DNA of 64,000 nucleotides from an uncultured Shewanella sp. (GTDB lineage: Bacteria > Pseudomonadota > Gammaproteobacteria > Enterobacterales > Shewanellaceae): assembly GCF_947495455.1 (NCBI RefSeq), contig NZ_CANLZC010000001.1, positions 62,001 to 126,000 on the forward strand, given 5' to 3'. A model generated the notes under the pieces. The model was not told where the DNA came from, searched no databases, and saw only the letters and a list, made by a program, of their open reading frames with translations. The stretch's first letter is position 1. The number at the start of each line of letters is the position of its first letter. The position numbers were made by a program, and so were the translations under genes. Of the stretch, positions 29,321 through 39,013 are shown one piece after another.

Positions 29321-31123
29321 TTAATGATTATGAAAACGTTGACTCTCATCCATGACTTGAATGAGATCCTGAGCTTGCATTTTCTTGTTTAATCGTGACC
29401 GATAATTTTTATCATAAATGCGATATTTACCATGACGATTAATGACAGTAATTTCATTTTTTTGATAAATAGCAAAAATGCGATTGTCGCCAACATAGAC
29501 CCAAGACTCTTTACTGGGTTGGGTTAATGTCCGCCCTGCACTGTAATCACTGGCAGGGTTGCTACAGCCCAATACTTGAGACATGAGTGTGGGGACGAGC
29601 CCATAGTGACTAGTACGATAAGGGACAATATTGGGGATCTTTTGATTTGGCCAGTGAATAACAAAGGGCACTATCACACTCTGTGGCATCAAATTGACTC
29701 TTGCTTCGTTACTGTTGCTGGTGAGCATTTTGCCCGTCGCGCCAGTAATGATGACTAGCGTATCACTTGGGACATTTTTCAGTATGACTTTCAATTGGTC
29801 GTCGATAAAGTTTAAAGATTGACGATATTGGTTGAAAAGGACTTTTTGAGCCGGTTTTAATGCGACATCTGATTTGACCGTTTTAATGCCTAAAAATCCT
29901 ACTGGAGTATCATAGCTATCGGGAGCGGTTAAATTAACGAGTGCAAACCAAGGCGCTGTTTGTTCACTTTGCCACTGTTTGAAGTGTTTGATGGTGTTTA
30001 AATCAGATTCCGCTGCGCCATTCATGCTACTTGATGGGATTAAGGTAAAGTCATCAAAAATAGCTTGTGGCTGGATAGCGAGTGAGCGACCACTAAAGAG
30101 GCCGAGTTGATAGCCTTGTTGTTTAAAGGTTTGTGTCATTAACGGGCTTTGATAATGAAGATCATTAGCGGAAATATAATTGCCTTGTAGGCCATATAAC
30201 AGTGAAAACATGCCGCTATCAAATTGATTTCCACCACTTAAATGATTGGTATAGTTTTGGTTTTTCTCGCTGTATTGGGTAAAGAAAGGCATGGAGTATT
30301 TATCGACAATATCGGCACGGAAACTGTCTATAGCAATAAATAATACATTGCTTTTGCCATAACTTGCGCCGGCACTGTGGCACTGTAATGGACTAATGGG
30401 GTAGTTGAGGCTGCTTTTTCTAGGGTTTTGTGGATCATGTTTTGAATTACTATCAATGCCGTAGCTTTCCATTAAAGAGCGAGCAGTGGCGGGATAGGAT
30501 ACGGGATAAGCATCATCAAAACGGGTGATTTCGGTCATATCGGTGGCATCCCCCCAAATATGGATCAGATGACTGCCAATAAAACAAATACCAATAAAAG
30601 CGACGACTTTATTGCCTAAGTTCTTTTTACTGATTTTGTGAATGCGCTTCCAAATAAAGTTAGCGGCAACTAACTCTAAGATCAATATACCAATGGGCGT
30701 GACAATATAGGATGTGCCTCGCAGTAAGGCATGCAGGTTTGCCCAAGCTAAATCAAAGACGAAAGGACTCAGGTGTAAGCCATAATCGTCATAAATGATA
30801 GTGTCATAGAGAAGGAGGCAAAGTCCTAAGGTGGCGAGTACTGCAGCAAGGCCTCGTAGGATCTTGGAATAGGGCAATAATAAAGTGATGGGAAATAAGC
30901 AGACTAAGTAGACAATAAAAGCTAAAAAACTAAATTGTCCTACGGTAAGCAAGAACAAATAGCCCCAACCAACTATAGTGTCTGGGTAGCCGACATTTTC
31001 AAGATAACGCAGGCCGACTATCATGGCTAAAAAACCATTGAAGCAGGCAAACCAATGTCCCCAGTTGACTAAATGCGAGACGCGATCACGTCCCATTTGT
31101 TTTTCTCGCTCGACCATATTCAT
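29321..31123 (-). CDS. yejM: YejM/PbgA/LapC inner-membrane lipid A regulator
   Basis: 600 residues (E. coli 586). Five N-terminal TM segments (residues about 20-190; starts VSHLVNWGHWFACFNGFLAM as in E. coli) and a periplasmic sulfatase/alkaline-phosphatase-fold domain (NVLFIAIDSFRADIVDKYSMPFFTQY; HWPNQKIPNIVPYRTSHYGLVPTLMSQVLG). In E. coli it senses periplasmic-leaflet LPS and protects LpxC by restraining LapB. The usual sulfatase Cys/Ser active site is replaced, as in the family. Start at 31123 or 31117. Pairs with yejL upstream as in E. coli; both are divergent from yejK. Confidence 0.93.
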   Translation of the reverse strand: MNMVEREKQMGRDRVSHLVNWGHWFACFNGFLAMIVGLRYLENVGYPDTIVGWGYLFLLTVGQFSFLAFIVYLVCLFPITLLLPYSKILRGLAAVLATLGLCLLLYDTIIYDDYGLHLSPFVFDLAWANLHALLRGTSYIVTPIGILILELVAANFIWKRIHKISKKNLGNKVVAFIGICFIGSHLIHIWGDATDMTEITRFDDAYPVSYPATARSLMESYGIDSNSKHDPQNPRKSSLNYPISPLQCHSAGASYGKSNVLFIAIDSFRADIVDKYSMPFFTQYSEKNQNYTNHLSGGNQFDSGMFSLLYGLQGNYISANDLHYQSPLMTQTFKQQGYQLGLFSGRSLAIQPQAIFDDFTLIPSSSMNGAAESDLNTIKHFKQWQSEQTAPWFALVNLTAPDSYDTPVGFLGIKTVKSDVALKPAQKVLFNQYRQSLNFIDDQLKVILKNVPSDTLVIITGATGKMLTSNSNEARVNLMPQSVIVPFVIHWPNQKIPNIVPYRTSHYGLVPTLMSQVLGCSNPASDYSAGRTLTQPSKESWVYVGDNRIFAIYQKNEITVINRHGKYRIYDKNYRSRLNKKMQAQDLIQVMDESQRFHNH

Positions 31124-31196
31124 CCGTTTCAGTTATATAAAATGAGAGAACTGGACAATCATAGTAACCTACCCAGTCTCACATATGTACTTAATA

Positions 31197-31415
31197 TTAG
31201 TTATTTTTCACTGAGTTTGATAGTGCTTTTGCAAATTGTTCGGTCACTTCAGTTCTTGCTTCCGCTGGGACTTTGCTGGTCAGTAAATGGGTAACGCAAT
31301 TGCCCAGTGCCATGAGTGACAGATCGGTAGGTGATTGATGTTTATCAAGTACTGCTAATAATTCAGCAATGATAGATTCAACTTGTGTGTTAGTATATTT
31401 TGATTGGATAGCCAT
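31197..31415 (-). CDS. yejL: YejL family protein
   Basis: 72 residues from ATG 31415 (MAIQSKYTNTQVESIIAELLAVLDKHQ), the standard YejL start; the frame continues upstream to 31481 but that adds 22 non-conserved residues. Mostly helical, function unknown. Typical motifs SPTDLSLMALGNCVTHLL and PAEARTEVTEQFAKAL. Lies 73 bp upstream of yejM on the same strand and divergent from yejK. Confidence 0.92.
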   Translation of the reverse strand: MAIQSKYTNTQVESIIAELLAVLDKHQSPTDLSLMALGNCVTHLLTSKVPAEARTEVTEQFAKALSNSVKNN

Positions 31416-31492
31416 AATATAAAAATGTTTCACTTTTAATTCAATTAGCGGCATATAATAACGGATTTCTTCTATTATCACTATCGAGGCTT

Positions 31493-32521
31493 ATGAGTAT
31501 TCACGTCGAACAAGCAATTATTCATGCAATTTCTCAAAATAATGAGGGGCAACTCAGTTGTCGATTGCGTCCACAACCTTTATTAAACAGTCAAGCCGTT
31601 GAAATTATGCTTGATGAACTGCATCAAACTTATACCAGTAAAGCGGGCAAAGGCTTTGGTCATTTTGGTATTGCCGGTGAAGACGGTGAAGCGAATCCGG
31701 CTTTTGAAAATGCGTTAACGGATTACCGTTCTGGTGAATTGGGCTTTGTTGAGTTTTCAGGTCTTGCCAGTCGGTTACTGCAAGAGGAGTTGTCAAAGTA
31801 TGATTTCAGTCAAGGGGGGTTTTTACTGCTATCTTGTTATACCTATATGACCAGTGACTACTTATTTGTATCGCTACTTAACGCAAAATCATCCATGACA
31901 GTATTAGACGATATGGAGCTGTCGGAGAACACCCATTTAGATTTGAACAATGTGCAATTAGCGGCGCGTATTGATTTAACAGAATGGCAGGCGGATAAAA
32001 GCTCACGCAAGTACATTTCTTTTGTGCGAGGGCGAGCGGGACGTAAAGTGGCAGACTTCTTCCTTGATTTCATGGGTTGTGTGGAAGGAGTGAATACTAA
32101 AGCGCAAAATAAGTCGCTTTTAACGGCGGTTGAAGATTTTGTCGCCAGTAGTGAGCTGACAAAAGATGAGCGTCAGCAAACTCGTGAACGAGTTTTTGAT
32201 TATTGCAGTGAGCGTTGCGACAGTGGCGCGGATATTGAAATTAAAGACTTAGCGGATGAGCTTGCGGATCAAGGCATGGAGTCATTTTATGATTTTGCTC
32301 AAGGGGGGGATTATGCTCTGGAAGATGAATTTCCGGCAGATAAGCCTACTTTAAGGCAATTGAAAAAGTTCTCCGGTACAGGCGGTGGAGTGAGTTTGAG
32401 TTTTGATGGTACGCATTTAGGAGAGCGAGTCATATATGACCCCATTTCTGACACCATCATGATTAAAGGTGTACCCGCTAATTTAAAAGATCAGCTAGAT
32501 CGCCGCTTAAAGGGGGAATAG
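31493..32521 (+). CDS. yejK: nucleoid-associated protein YejK (NdpA)
   Basis: 342 residues (E. coli 335). Family segments: [97 protein letters not shown] shape, [23 protein letters not shown], and [20 protein letters not shown] near the C-terminus. A spermidine-nucleoid protein; some homologues are inhibited phage/host chromatin factors. Divergent from yejL, sharing an 77-bp promoter region (31416-31492). Confidence 0.95.
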   Translation: MSIHVEQAIIHAISQNNEGQLSCRLRPQPLLNSQAVEIMLDELHQTYTSKAGKGFGHFGIAGEDGEANPAFENALTDYRSGELGFVEFSGLASRLLQEELSKYDFSQGGFLLLSCYTYMTSDYLFVSLLNAKSSMTVLDDMELSENTHLDLNNVQLAARIDLTEWQADKSSRKYISFVRGRAGRKVADFFLDFMGCVEGVNTKAQNKSLLTAVEDFVASSELTKDERQQTRERVFDYCSERCDSGADIEIKDLADELADQGMESFYDFAQGGDYALEDEFPADKPTLRQLKKFSGTGGGVSLSFDGTHLGERVIYDPISDTIMIKGVPANLKDQLDRRLKGE

Positions 32522-32785
32522 AGGTTATTTTAATGGGGCAATGTAAAACAACGGTAGGTTGTTTTACTGCCCGCATTGAGTGATGGTGATAGGTTGCAAA
32601 TGATGATTTATTTCAAAAGAAATCAATTATCTTGCTGTTTATTTAATAACAATTAATTAAAAAGTAAACTTATAGCATCATTTGAGTTAATGATTATGAC
32701 TTGGTGATAAAAAACCTTAGGTTTATCGATAGTAGGCTGGTATAAAACTTTCTCTTAAATGAATTAAGTTTAAGGTGATTTACTT

Positions 32786-34921
32786 TTGTCTGCAAAATCT
32801 TGTCATTTCTTTACGTTGAAGTCTGCCATAAATGCATTGATGGGGGCCTGTTTAACCTTTGGCGGCTTGCAAAGTACCATTGCTGGTGAGGAAAATAAAG
32901 AGCAATACTTTTCAAAGACGTATTTTGTTCAGTCAATCACGGATACATTAGCCAATCCTGAGACTCATGAACTGGCGACTCAATCAGGTGATCGATTAGA
33001 AGTGATCGATAACTCAAATGCACCTTGGTTGTGGGTGAAAAATGATCAAGGTGAAATAGGGTATGTGTATACCGATGATTGTATTGAAATACAGGAGCAA
33101 TCTCTACTTGCCGATGCCGATGCCGATGCCGATGCTGATGCCGATGTTGATGCAACGTTGGCCTTACTCAATGCTCTGGATGACACATTCCTTGAAGAGA
33201 CTGATGTTGATGCTACATTAGCCTTGTTAGATTCTATGGATGAGTCATTCGCTGCTCCAGTTAAAGGTTTAGAGAGTGTCGACGAGTTTGAACCTGGTTT
33301 CAATCAATTAAAGGGCATGGCATCGACACAGCAAGCTGTGCAATATCAACCAGATGATAATAACGTACTATTAGTGCATGAGAATGTAGTGCATGAGAAT
33401 GCAGCGCATGAGGATGTTGATTTTCCCTTTAGTGGCAATGCAGCTGTTGACCTTGAGCAAGCTGTCAATGTTCATGATGAGGGGCAGCTTGTTAGGGAAG
33501 TTGTTTTTGATTATAAAACACTGGCAAGATTCACTCAGCAGGAATATGAAGATTGGTGGGAAGGGGAAGATAGCCTTGCCGAAAATTATAATGCGGCTTT
33601 TCCTGAAGAAGTGGTATCAGAGCAAAAAATGCTTGATAGCATCTCAGTGAATTTAATTTGGCTTGGAAAAAGAGAAGTTGCCGATAATACCTTTGTGTTC
33701 CCATCTGAAAGAGAGGGGCTTCCCATTGCGCCTTATATTCAGGATTGGGTAGAAAAAGGTTATAAGATCAATGTGTGGTTTGATAAACAGGTATCGAGTG
33801 TGAGTCAAATTACTCAAACAGAAGATTTATTTAGACGCTTGACTGAAGATGCCAATCAGCCATTGACACATGTGTCTTTAAAGGACATTTGGACTCTGGA
33901 CAGCGTACGTCAACATGCAGATTTTTTCACGTCAAATGCGAACAATACGGCGCCCGTTTATTTACGTGCCGATATGATAAGGTTAATGATTTCACTGAAT
34001 GAGCTCAAATTGGAAAATGGGCCTCGTTATTCAGTTTATGCGGATCTTGATGTGAAAGCGTTACCTGTTAGCGTGTTGATGAGTAAAGATCAACAAACAT
34101 TACTCGATAATATTGGTATGGTCACAGCCCGTGGTGGATTGAATCTGGATATGGAAAATGCGTTTCATGTGGCGGCTAAAGATATGGATGTGATTAATGC
34201 ATTATCCCTAACGATTGAGGCCAATTTTGCGCGTTTTGAACAAAAGACTGCCAAAGAGCAACGCACATCGGGTCAACAAGTGTACCCCAGTTATCGAGGC
34301 TTGTTTGAGTATTTGTACGTTCAAAAAGGTTATGGCCATTTCTTTCATTTTAATGGTGAATCAAATGATGAGCTGTCATTTGATGAAGCTATTGCTTTTT
34401 ATGCGACTAAACATAATCGAGAATATCAAAATACTTTTTCTGCAGCCTTTAGTTGGTGTGATGACATGACAGATGCATTTCACACTATGATGTTAAAAGA
34501 TGTCCTAAAAGATCATTTACGTCATCATTTAAATAGTATTGTGATCTACAATACCTATGTGGATGAGTATACTGCAATAGCAGACACGTATGAGGCGTTA
34601 TCTCAAAAGATTGAGCAACTGACTGTTAAGCAATTGGCGATGGATGAGGAAGCTGAAAAGAGTGATATATGGAATGATGCACTGCAAGCGCAATATGATC
34701 AATTAGAGTTTGAGATTGATGGCGCTAAAGCAAAGCAAAAACAGTTGAAAAAAACCAATAAGAAATTGAGGCGCTTTTTATCTGCAAGACGTAAGCTGGA
34801 GTTAGAAAAGCAAAAGTTGATAACACTGAAAGAGAAACCTGACAGCTTTACCCCACCATTTATGTGGATCCCTAAAATGACAGTAGATCGCCCAGCATCA
34901 AAAAATGATGGCTATAATTAA
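32786..34921 (+). CDS. TcdA/TcdB-type (GT44-like) glycosyltransferase with SH3-like domain; putative secreted toxin/effector
   Basis: 711 residues from TTG 32786 (SD AAGGTGAT). Signal-like N-terminus (ALMGACLTFGGLQSTIAGEE, cleavage near residue 33). Residues about 60-95 are bacterial-SH3-like (GDRLEVID, PWLWVKNDQGEIGYVYTDD). Residues 108-121 are an Asp-Ala repeat, followed by two VDATLALL(N/D)S/ALD copies. From about 290: ISVNLIWLGKREV, then VYLRADMIRLMISLNELKLENGPRYSVYADLDVKALP, with the DxD motif at D420-L-D422, and SYRGLFEYLYV. This is the order found in large clostridial toxin glycosyltransferases. C-terminus is a coiled coil (600-690). Substrate unknown; no translocation domain. Confidence 0.72.
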   Translation: MSAKSCHFFTLKSAINALMGACLTFGGLQSTIAGEENKEQYFSKTYFVQSITDTLANPETHELATQSGDRLEVIDNSNAPWLWVKNDQGEIGYVYTDDCIEIQEQSLLADADADADADADVDATLALLNALDDTFLEETDVDATLALLDSMDESFAAPVKGLESVDEFEPGFNQLKGMASTQQAVQYQPDDNNVLLVHENVVHENAAHEDVDFPFSGNAAVDLEQAVNVHDEGQLVREVVFDYKTLARFTQQEYEDWWEGEDSLAENYNAAFPEEVVSEQKMLDSISVNLIWLGKREVADNTFVFPSEREGLPIAPYIQDWVEKGYKINVWFDKQVSSVSQITQTEDLFRRLTEDANQPLTHVSLKDIWTLDSVRQHADFFTSNANNTAPVYLRADMIRLMISLNELKLENGPRYSVYADLDVKALPVSVLMSKDQQTLLDNIGMVTARGGLNLDMENAFHVAAKDMDVINALSLTIEANFARFEQKTAKEQRTSGQQVYPSYRGLFEYLYVQKGYGHFFHFNGESNDELSFDEAIAFYATKHNREYQNTFSAAFSWCDDMTDAFHTMMLKDVLKDHLRHHLNSIVIYNTYVDEYTAIADTYEALSQKIEQLTVKQLAMDEEAEKSDIWNDALQAQYDQLEFEIDGAKAKQKQLKKTNKKLRRFLSARRKLELEKQKLITLKEKPDSFTPPFMWIPKMTVDRPASKNDGYN

Positions 34922-34933
34922 GCAATAAAAGAT

Positions 34934-34962
34934 AAAAAACCAAGCAATATGCTTGGTTTTTT
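34934..34962 (+). terminator. intrinsic terminator after the glycosyltransferase gene
   Basis: AAAAAACCAAGC (34934-34945), 5-nt loop, GCTTGG and a six-T run to 34962. Ends the monocistronic glycosyltransferase transcript. Confidence 0.85.
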
Positions 34963-35036
34963 CGTTCAGCTTTCAATCAATGGACTTTGAAATGAGCGGG
35001 ATCAGGGTAGACGAGAATAGCTTAATCTGAGAGTGA

Positions 35037-36401
35037 ATGATGTCGAATCATAGCACGGAGTGGAAAAACTGGTCTGGCAATCAAACTTGTCTTGTTGAGG
35101 CCTTTTACCAACCTAAAACGGAAAAGGAATTGGTTGAGAAAGTTAGAGAGTCAATTAATGAGAATAAAAAAATTCGAGTGGTAGGAAAGGGACATTCTTG
35201 GGCGCCGCTACTCTCTGACGCTGACATTATCATTTCTCTTGAAGATTATAATAAGCTTAGGTTTCAAAACAATGAACATAAGACCTTAGAAGTACAGGCT
35301 GGCATGTCTTTGGCTGAATTTGCCCAGCACGCTTATGATTTAGGCTGGATGCTACCTAACATGCCTAACCTCGATGTTCAGCATATGGGCAGTATTTTAA
35401 TGACAGCCACTCATGGCGCGGGTGCTCAAGAATCCATCATTGCTGAGCATATCATTGCTTGTCGTTTTATTGACGGGCAGGGAAATATCGTTGAGCTCAA
35501 AGAAGGCGATGAGGCTATGCGCGCCATGCGTTGTTCTTTAGGTGGAGCAGGCATTGTTTCCACGCTTACAGTCCGCTGTGTTGATGTGTGTCATGTCAAT
35601 CAAGAGTGCGTGTTGATGCATGATGATGTTTGGATAGCAGATTATACCGAGCTTAATATGCGTCATGATCATTTTGGCATTTATTGGTTTCCCCATACAG
35701 GTAAGGCCTTAGCCTGTCTTTCCAATAAGCAAGCGCCGATCTGTGCTGATTTAGGCGTTACAGACATAGGATCTCGTGGTCGTCGCTGGTGGGATTGCTG
35801 GTCTGAAAAGGCTTTATTTTTAACACATTATTTAGCTTTACATCAGCCTTGGATGACGCCTTTTTTGCAGCGCTTACTGGTTAAAATGTTTTTTAGAAAC
35901 AGGTGGGAACTCGGGCCTTTACATAAAGTGCTTACCGAGCCTCATAACCAAAAACTCTACAGTTGTGAGTATGCCTTTCCCGTGGATGTCGCTTTGAAAG
36001 TGATCAAGCACCTAAAGCAATTGAGCGATGATCATGAACTGTTTTTACCTGTATTGTTTGATATTCGCGCAATAGCGCCGGATAAAAACTATCTGAGTTT
36101 AGCTCATGATCACGCTGTGGTTTGTCTAGGTGCAGTTATTTTTACCGATTTTGAACAGATCCCTGATGTGCTTTATTCTGTAGAGGCGGTCTATAAGCAA
36201 TATGGTGGTAGGCCTCATTTGGCTAAGGTGTATACCCTTGATGATGTTTATATCCGCTCTCAGTATCCTCAGTTGGATCATTTTCGAAACAGACTGAAAA
36301 AATGGGATCCTAAAGGGGTTTATTTAACGGAACATCTTCAAAAAATACTCACTTTATCAGCGAAGGAAATGGCTGAAGAAGAAAAGGGTAACTCTCCTTA
36401 A
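35037..36401 (+). CDS. FAD-linked oxidoreductase, VAO family (aldonolactone oxidase-like)
   Basis: 454 residues. N-terminal FAD domain: KEKELVEKVRESI-like start, KIRVVGKGHSWAPLLSDADIIISL (GHS His may bind flavin covalently), GMSLAEFAQHAYDLGWMLPNMPNLDVQHMGSILMTATHGAG. C-terminal half fits the D-arabinono/gulono-1,4-lactone oxidase type: SCEYAFPVDVALKVIKHLKQL, then PHLAKVYTLDDVYIRSQYPQLDHFRNRLKKWDPKGVYLTEHLQKIL. Probably oxidises a sugar lactone or alditol. No signal peptide. Starts 75 bp after the terminator; alone in its unit. Confidence 0.83.
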   Translation: MMSNHSTEWKNWSGNQTCLVEAFYQPKTEKELVEKVRESINENKKIRVVGKGHSWAPLLSDADIIISLEDYNKLRFQNNEHKTLEVQAGMSLAEFAQHAYDLGWMLPNMPNLDVQHMGSILMTATHGAGAQESIIAEHIIACRFIDGQGNIVELKEGDEAMRAMRCSLGGAGIVSTLTVRCVDVCHVNQECVLMHDDVWIADYTELNMRHDHFGIYWFPHTGKALACLSNKQAPICADLGVTDIGSRGRRWWDCWSEKALFLTHYLALHQPWMTPFLQRLLVKMFFRNRWELGPLHKVLTEPHNQKLYSCEYAFPVDVALKVIKHLKQLSDDHELFLPVLFDIRAIAPDKNYLSLAHDHAVVCLGAVIFTDFEQIPDVLYSVEAVYKQYGGRPHLAKVYTLDDVYIRSQYPQLDHFRNRLKKWDPKGVYLTEHLQKILTLSAKEMAEEEKGNSP

Positions 36402-36469
36402 GTCTCGGTGATTTGAGCGCGGCTTTAACATGTTATTAGCCTGTACTGGCATTAGCACTACAATTTCCA

Positions 36470-36511
36470 ACAAAAAGAATGCCAGTGTTACTTCACTGGC
36501 ATTTTTGTTGA
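36470..36511 (+). terminator. bidirectional intrinsic terminator between convergent genes
   Basis: AATGCCAGTG (36478-36487) and CACTGGCATT (36494-36503) flanked by CAACAAAAAG and TTTTTGTTG, so T tracts exist on both strands. Separates the convergent oxidoreductase and amidohydrolase genes. A close relative (AATGCCAGTAAG) is the terminator at 46882. Confidence 0.85.
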
Positions 36512-36518
36512 GAGGGGC

Positions 36519-37865
36519 TTATCGGTTAAAGGTTAGTTTCTGTCCAAAGGTATTATCGATAAACTTCTCACCGTCAAATAGATGGTTACCGTTGACCCAA
36601 GTGCCTGCAATGCTACCTGCAAAAGTGTGGCCTTCAAAAGGAGTCCAACCACAATGATAGCGAGTATTGTCTTTTGTTGCGGTAAAGGGGCTGTCGAGAT
36701 CAATGAGGACTAAATCGGCAAAATAGCCTTCACGTAAGTAACCTCTGTCTTTGATTTGATAGCGCTCTGCCACGGCATGGCTGGTTTTCTGAACAATTTT
36801 TTCTAGGCTAAAATGACCTTGAGCATGTAAGTCCAGTAGTGATAATAAGGCATGTTGCACTAACGGCACGCCAGCTGGCGCCTTAAAATAACTTTCTGCT
36901 TGCTTTTCATCCCAAGTATGGGGGGCATGATCGGTGGCGATAATATCGATAACATCATCTTTGACCGCTTGGATCAGGGCGTGTTGATCACTTTGCTTTT
37001 TAACGGCGGGGTTACATTTTATTTGAGTGCCTAAACGTTCATAGTCGCTGTCATTAAAGGTTAAGTGATGTACGCAAACTTCCGCAGTGATATTGGCATC
37101 TTTCAATTCGCTTAATGTTTTACCTGCTTTAAATTGGTAAAGTTCATCAGCTGTGGTTAGATGTAATACATGTAACCTAGCTTGGTGTTTTAACGCCAAT
37201 TCGGTGGCCAATTGTGAGGATTTTAAACAGGCTTCGCGAGAGCGAATTTCACCGTGAAGGCGCATGGGAATATTGTCCCCATATTGCTCACGAGCTTTGG
37301 CTTCATTGTCAGCAATCATGGGGGAATCTTCGCAGTGAGTGACAATCAGCACTGGCGAGTATTTAAAAATACCTTCTAGTGTTTCTGGATTGTTGACCAA
37401 CATGTTACCAGTTGATGCCCCCATGAAGATTTTAACGCCGCAGGCTTCATTGGGATCCAGATTTTTAATTTCATCTAAATTATCATTGGTGGCGCCGAGA
37501 TAAAAACTAAAATTTGCCAGTGAGCTTTGTTGAGCTCGATTATACTTATCTTGTAGGGCTTGGTAATTGGTTGTTTGTGGGTTGACGTTGGGCATTTCCA
37601 TAAAGCTGGTGATCCCCCCTGCCACTGCGGCTCTTGACTCTGTGGCTATGGTGCCTTTATTAGGGAAACCTGGCTCTCTGAAGTGAACTTGATCGTCAAT
37701 CATGCCGGGTAATAAATACTTGCCTTTTGCATCAATGACTTTCATTTCTGACGTCGGTGGAATATGTGGGGCAATTTGGCTGATCCGGCCATGTTCAATT
37801 AACAGATCTTGCGATGAGATTGTACCTTCGTTAACCAATTGAGCATTGCAAATAAGGGTTTTCAT
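36519..37865 (-). CDS. dihydroorotase (cyclic amidohydrolase family)
   Basis: 448 residues. TIM-barrel amidohydrolase with LLPGMIDDQVHFREPGFPNKGTI, CGVKIFMGASTGNMLV (Lys for carbamylation), IVTHCEDS, LHVLHLTTADEL and IIATDHAPHTWDEK. Converts carbamoyl-aspartate to dihydroorotate in pyrimidine synthesis if the assignment holds. The first His of the usual HxH is Gln (QVHFREP), as in a known Bacteroides/Porphyromonas-type dihydroorotase group. A paralogue of true pyrC or an allantoinase-like enzyme cannot be excluded. Monocistronic, ends at the shared terminator. Confidence 0.8.
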   Translation of the reverse strand: MKTLICNAQLVNEGTISSQDLLIEHGRISQIAPHIPPTSEMKVIDAKGKYLLPGMIDDQVHFREPGFPNKGTIATESRAAVAGGITSFMEMPNVNPQTTNYQALQDKYNRAQQSSLANFSFYLGATNDNLDEIKNLDPNEACGVKIFMGASTGNMLVNNPETLEGIFKYSPVLIVTHCEDSPMIADNEAKAREQYGDNIPMRLHGEIRSREACLKSSQLATELALKHQARLHVLHLTTADELYQFKAGKTLSELKDANITAEVCVHHLTFNDSDYERLGTQIKCNPAVKKQSDQHALIQAVKDDVIDIIATDHAPHTWDEKQAESYFKAPAGVPLVQHALLSLLDLHAQGHFSLEKIVQKTSHAVAERYQIKDRGYLREGYFADLVLIDLDSPFTATKDNTRYHCGWTPFEGHTFAGSIAGTWVNGNHLFDGEKFIDNTFGQKLTFNR

Positions 37866-38101
37866 AGGCTACCTGAGTTGAAGAGTTAATTTTTATGTCT
37901 AAGACATCCATATAATACTCGAAAAAAGCAAGGGGATCATATTAAAATAGGCGATTCGCCTTTACGTTATAAGACATTGTCTCGATTTTTGTCATAACTG
38001 TGTGTTTTATGGGTGTGGTGGGTTATTTTACATTTTTTTGCCTTTTGGCCATTGCTGAATGGGCGTGAATAGGTAGACTGTTTTTCTGCCTGGGAGTTTC
38101 A

Positions 38102-38992
38102 ATGCAATTGTTTGTTAAAGATTTAACCGTCATCGATTTTTCGTATTTGTGTGCAGAGCGTGGCATGGTGGGGGAAAGTTGGATTGTGGATGTTGTGCTC
38201 AGTGGTGGGCTTGATGAGCAAAATATGGTGTTGGATTTTGCTAAAGTTAAACGCAAGATCAAAGATACCATTGATGATATTGCTGATCATCGTTTATTGA
38301 TCCCCACCGCATGCAGTGAAGTGCGCTGGCAACAACAAGGCGATAGAGTGTGGATGGACTTTACCAGTGCTAAAGGGGATATTCACTTAGCGTGTCCCGA
38401 GCAGGCATTTGCCCTGATTCCCAGTGAAGCCATTACCTTTGATAGCGTGAATAGTTTTTTAAAGCAAGCCTTAACTCAAGTGTTGCCAAATAATGTTGAA
38501 GGGATGACATTGACTTTACGTAACGAGGAGCATGCGACACCTTTTTATCATTACAGTCATGGGCTTAAAAAGCATGATGGTAATTGCCAGCGTATTGCAC
38601 ATGGTCACCGTAGCCCGATCCATATTTATGAAAACGGCATGGCAGCGACGCAATGGGATGATTATTGGGCAGCACGTTGGCAGGATATTTATTTAGGCAG
38701 TGAAGAGGATATTGTTCCGATTGAGACACTTTCTTTGTCAGTGCAAACACAAGTATCTGATAAAACACACTACGGATTTCATTATCAAGCGCCTCAAGGG
38801 GATTTTCAACTGGCTATATCAAAGACCTGTTGTGATATTATCCCTCATGATACGACGGTGGAGTTACTTGCCGATTTTATTGCCAATACATTGAGTGAAA
38901 AAGTGCCCACGAGTCATTTCAAAGTCGTTGCGTTTGAGGGGGTCGGTAAAGGCGCGATTGTCGAGAAAGGGCCTGTGGCTGAGTCGATTTAA
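38102..38992 (+). CDS. tandem 6-pyruvoyl-tetrahydropterin synthase/QueD-like protein
   Basis: 296 residues made of two PTPS-type half domains. N-half: VIDFSYLCAERGMVGESWIVDVVLSGGLDEQNMVLDFAKVKRKIKD shape with DHRLLIPT, where the zinc HGH is missing. C-half: HYSHGLKKHDGNCQRIAHGHRSPIHIYENG, with the HGH zinc pair. Such fused forms are common in Shewanella-like genomes and annotated as 6-carboxytetrahydropterin synthases; activity may use residues from both halves. ATG 38102 follows GGGAG. Upstream of an M23 peptidase gene, 21 bp apart. Confidence 0.8.
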   Translation: MQLFVKDLTVIDFSYLCAERGMVGESWIVDVVLSGGLDEQNMVLDFAKVKRKIKDTIDDIADHRLLIPTACSEVRWQQQGDRVWMDFTSAKGDIHLACPEQAFALIPSEAITFDSVNSFLKQALTQVLPNNVEGMTLTLRNEEHATPFYHYSHGLKKHDGNCQRIAHGHRSPIHIYENGMAATQWDDYWAARWQDIYLGSEEDIVPIETLSLSVQTQVSDKTHYGFHYQAPQGDFQLAISKTCCDIIPHDTTVELLADFIANTLSEKVPTSHFKVVAFEGVGKGAIVEKGPVAESI

Positions 38993-39013
38993 ATAACAAT
39001 AAGGGGATGCTGG

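Noticed and set aside
31416..31481. 22-residue N-terminal extension of YejL
   Set aside because: Lies in the divergent yejL/yejK promoter region; YejL proteins start at MAIQSKY-like sequence.
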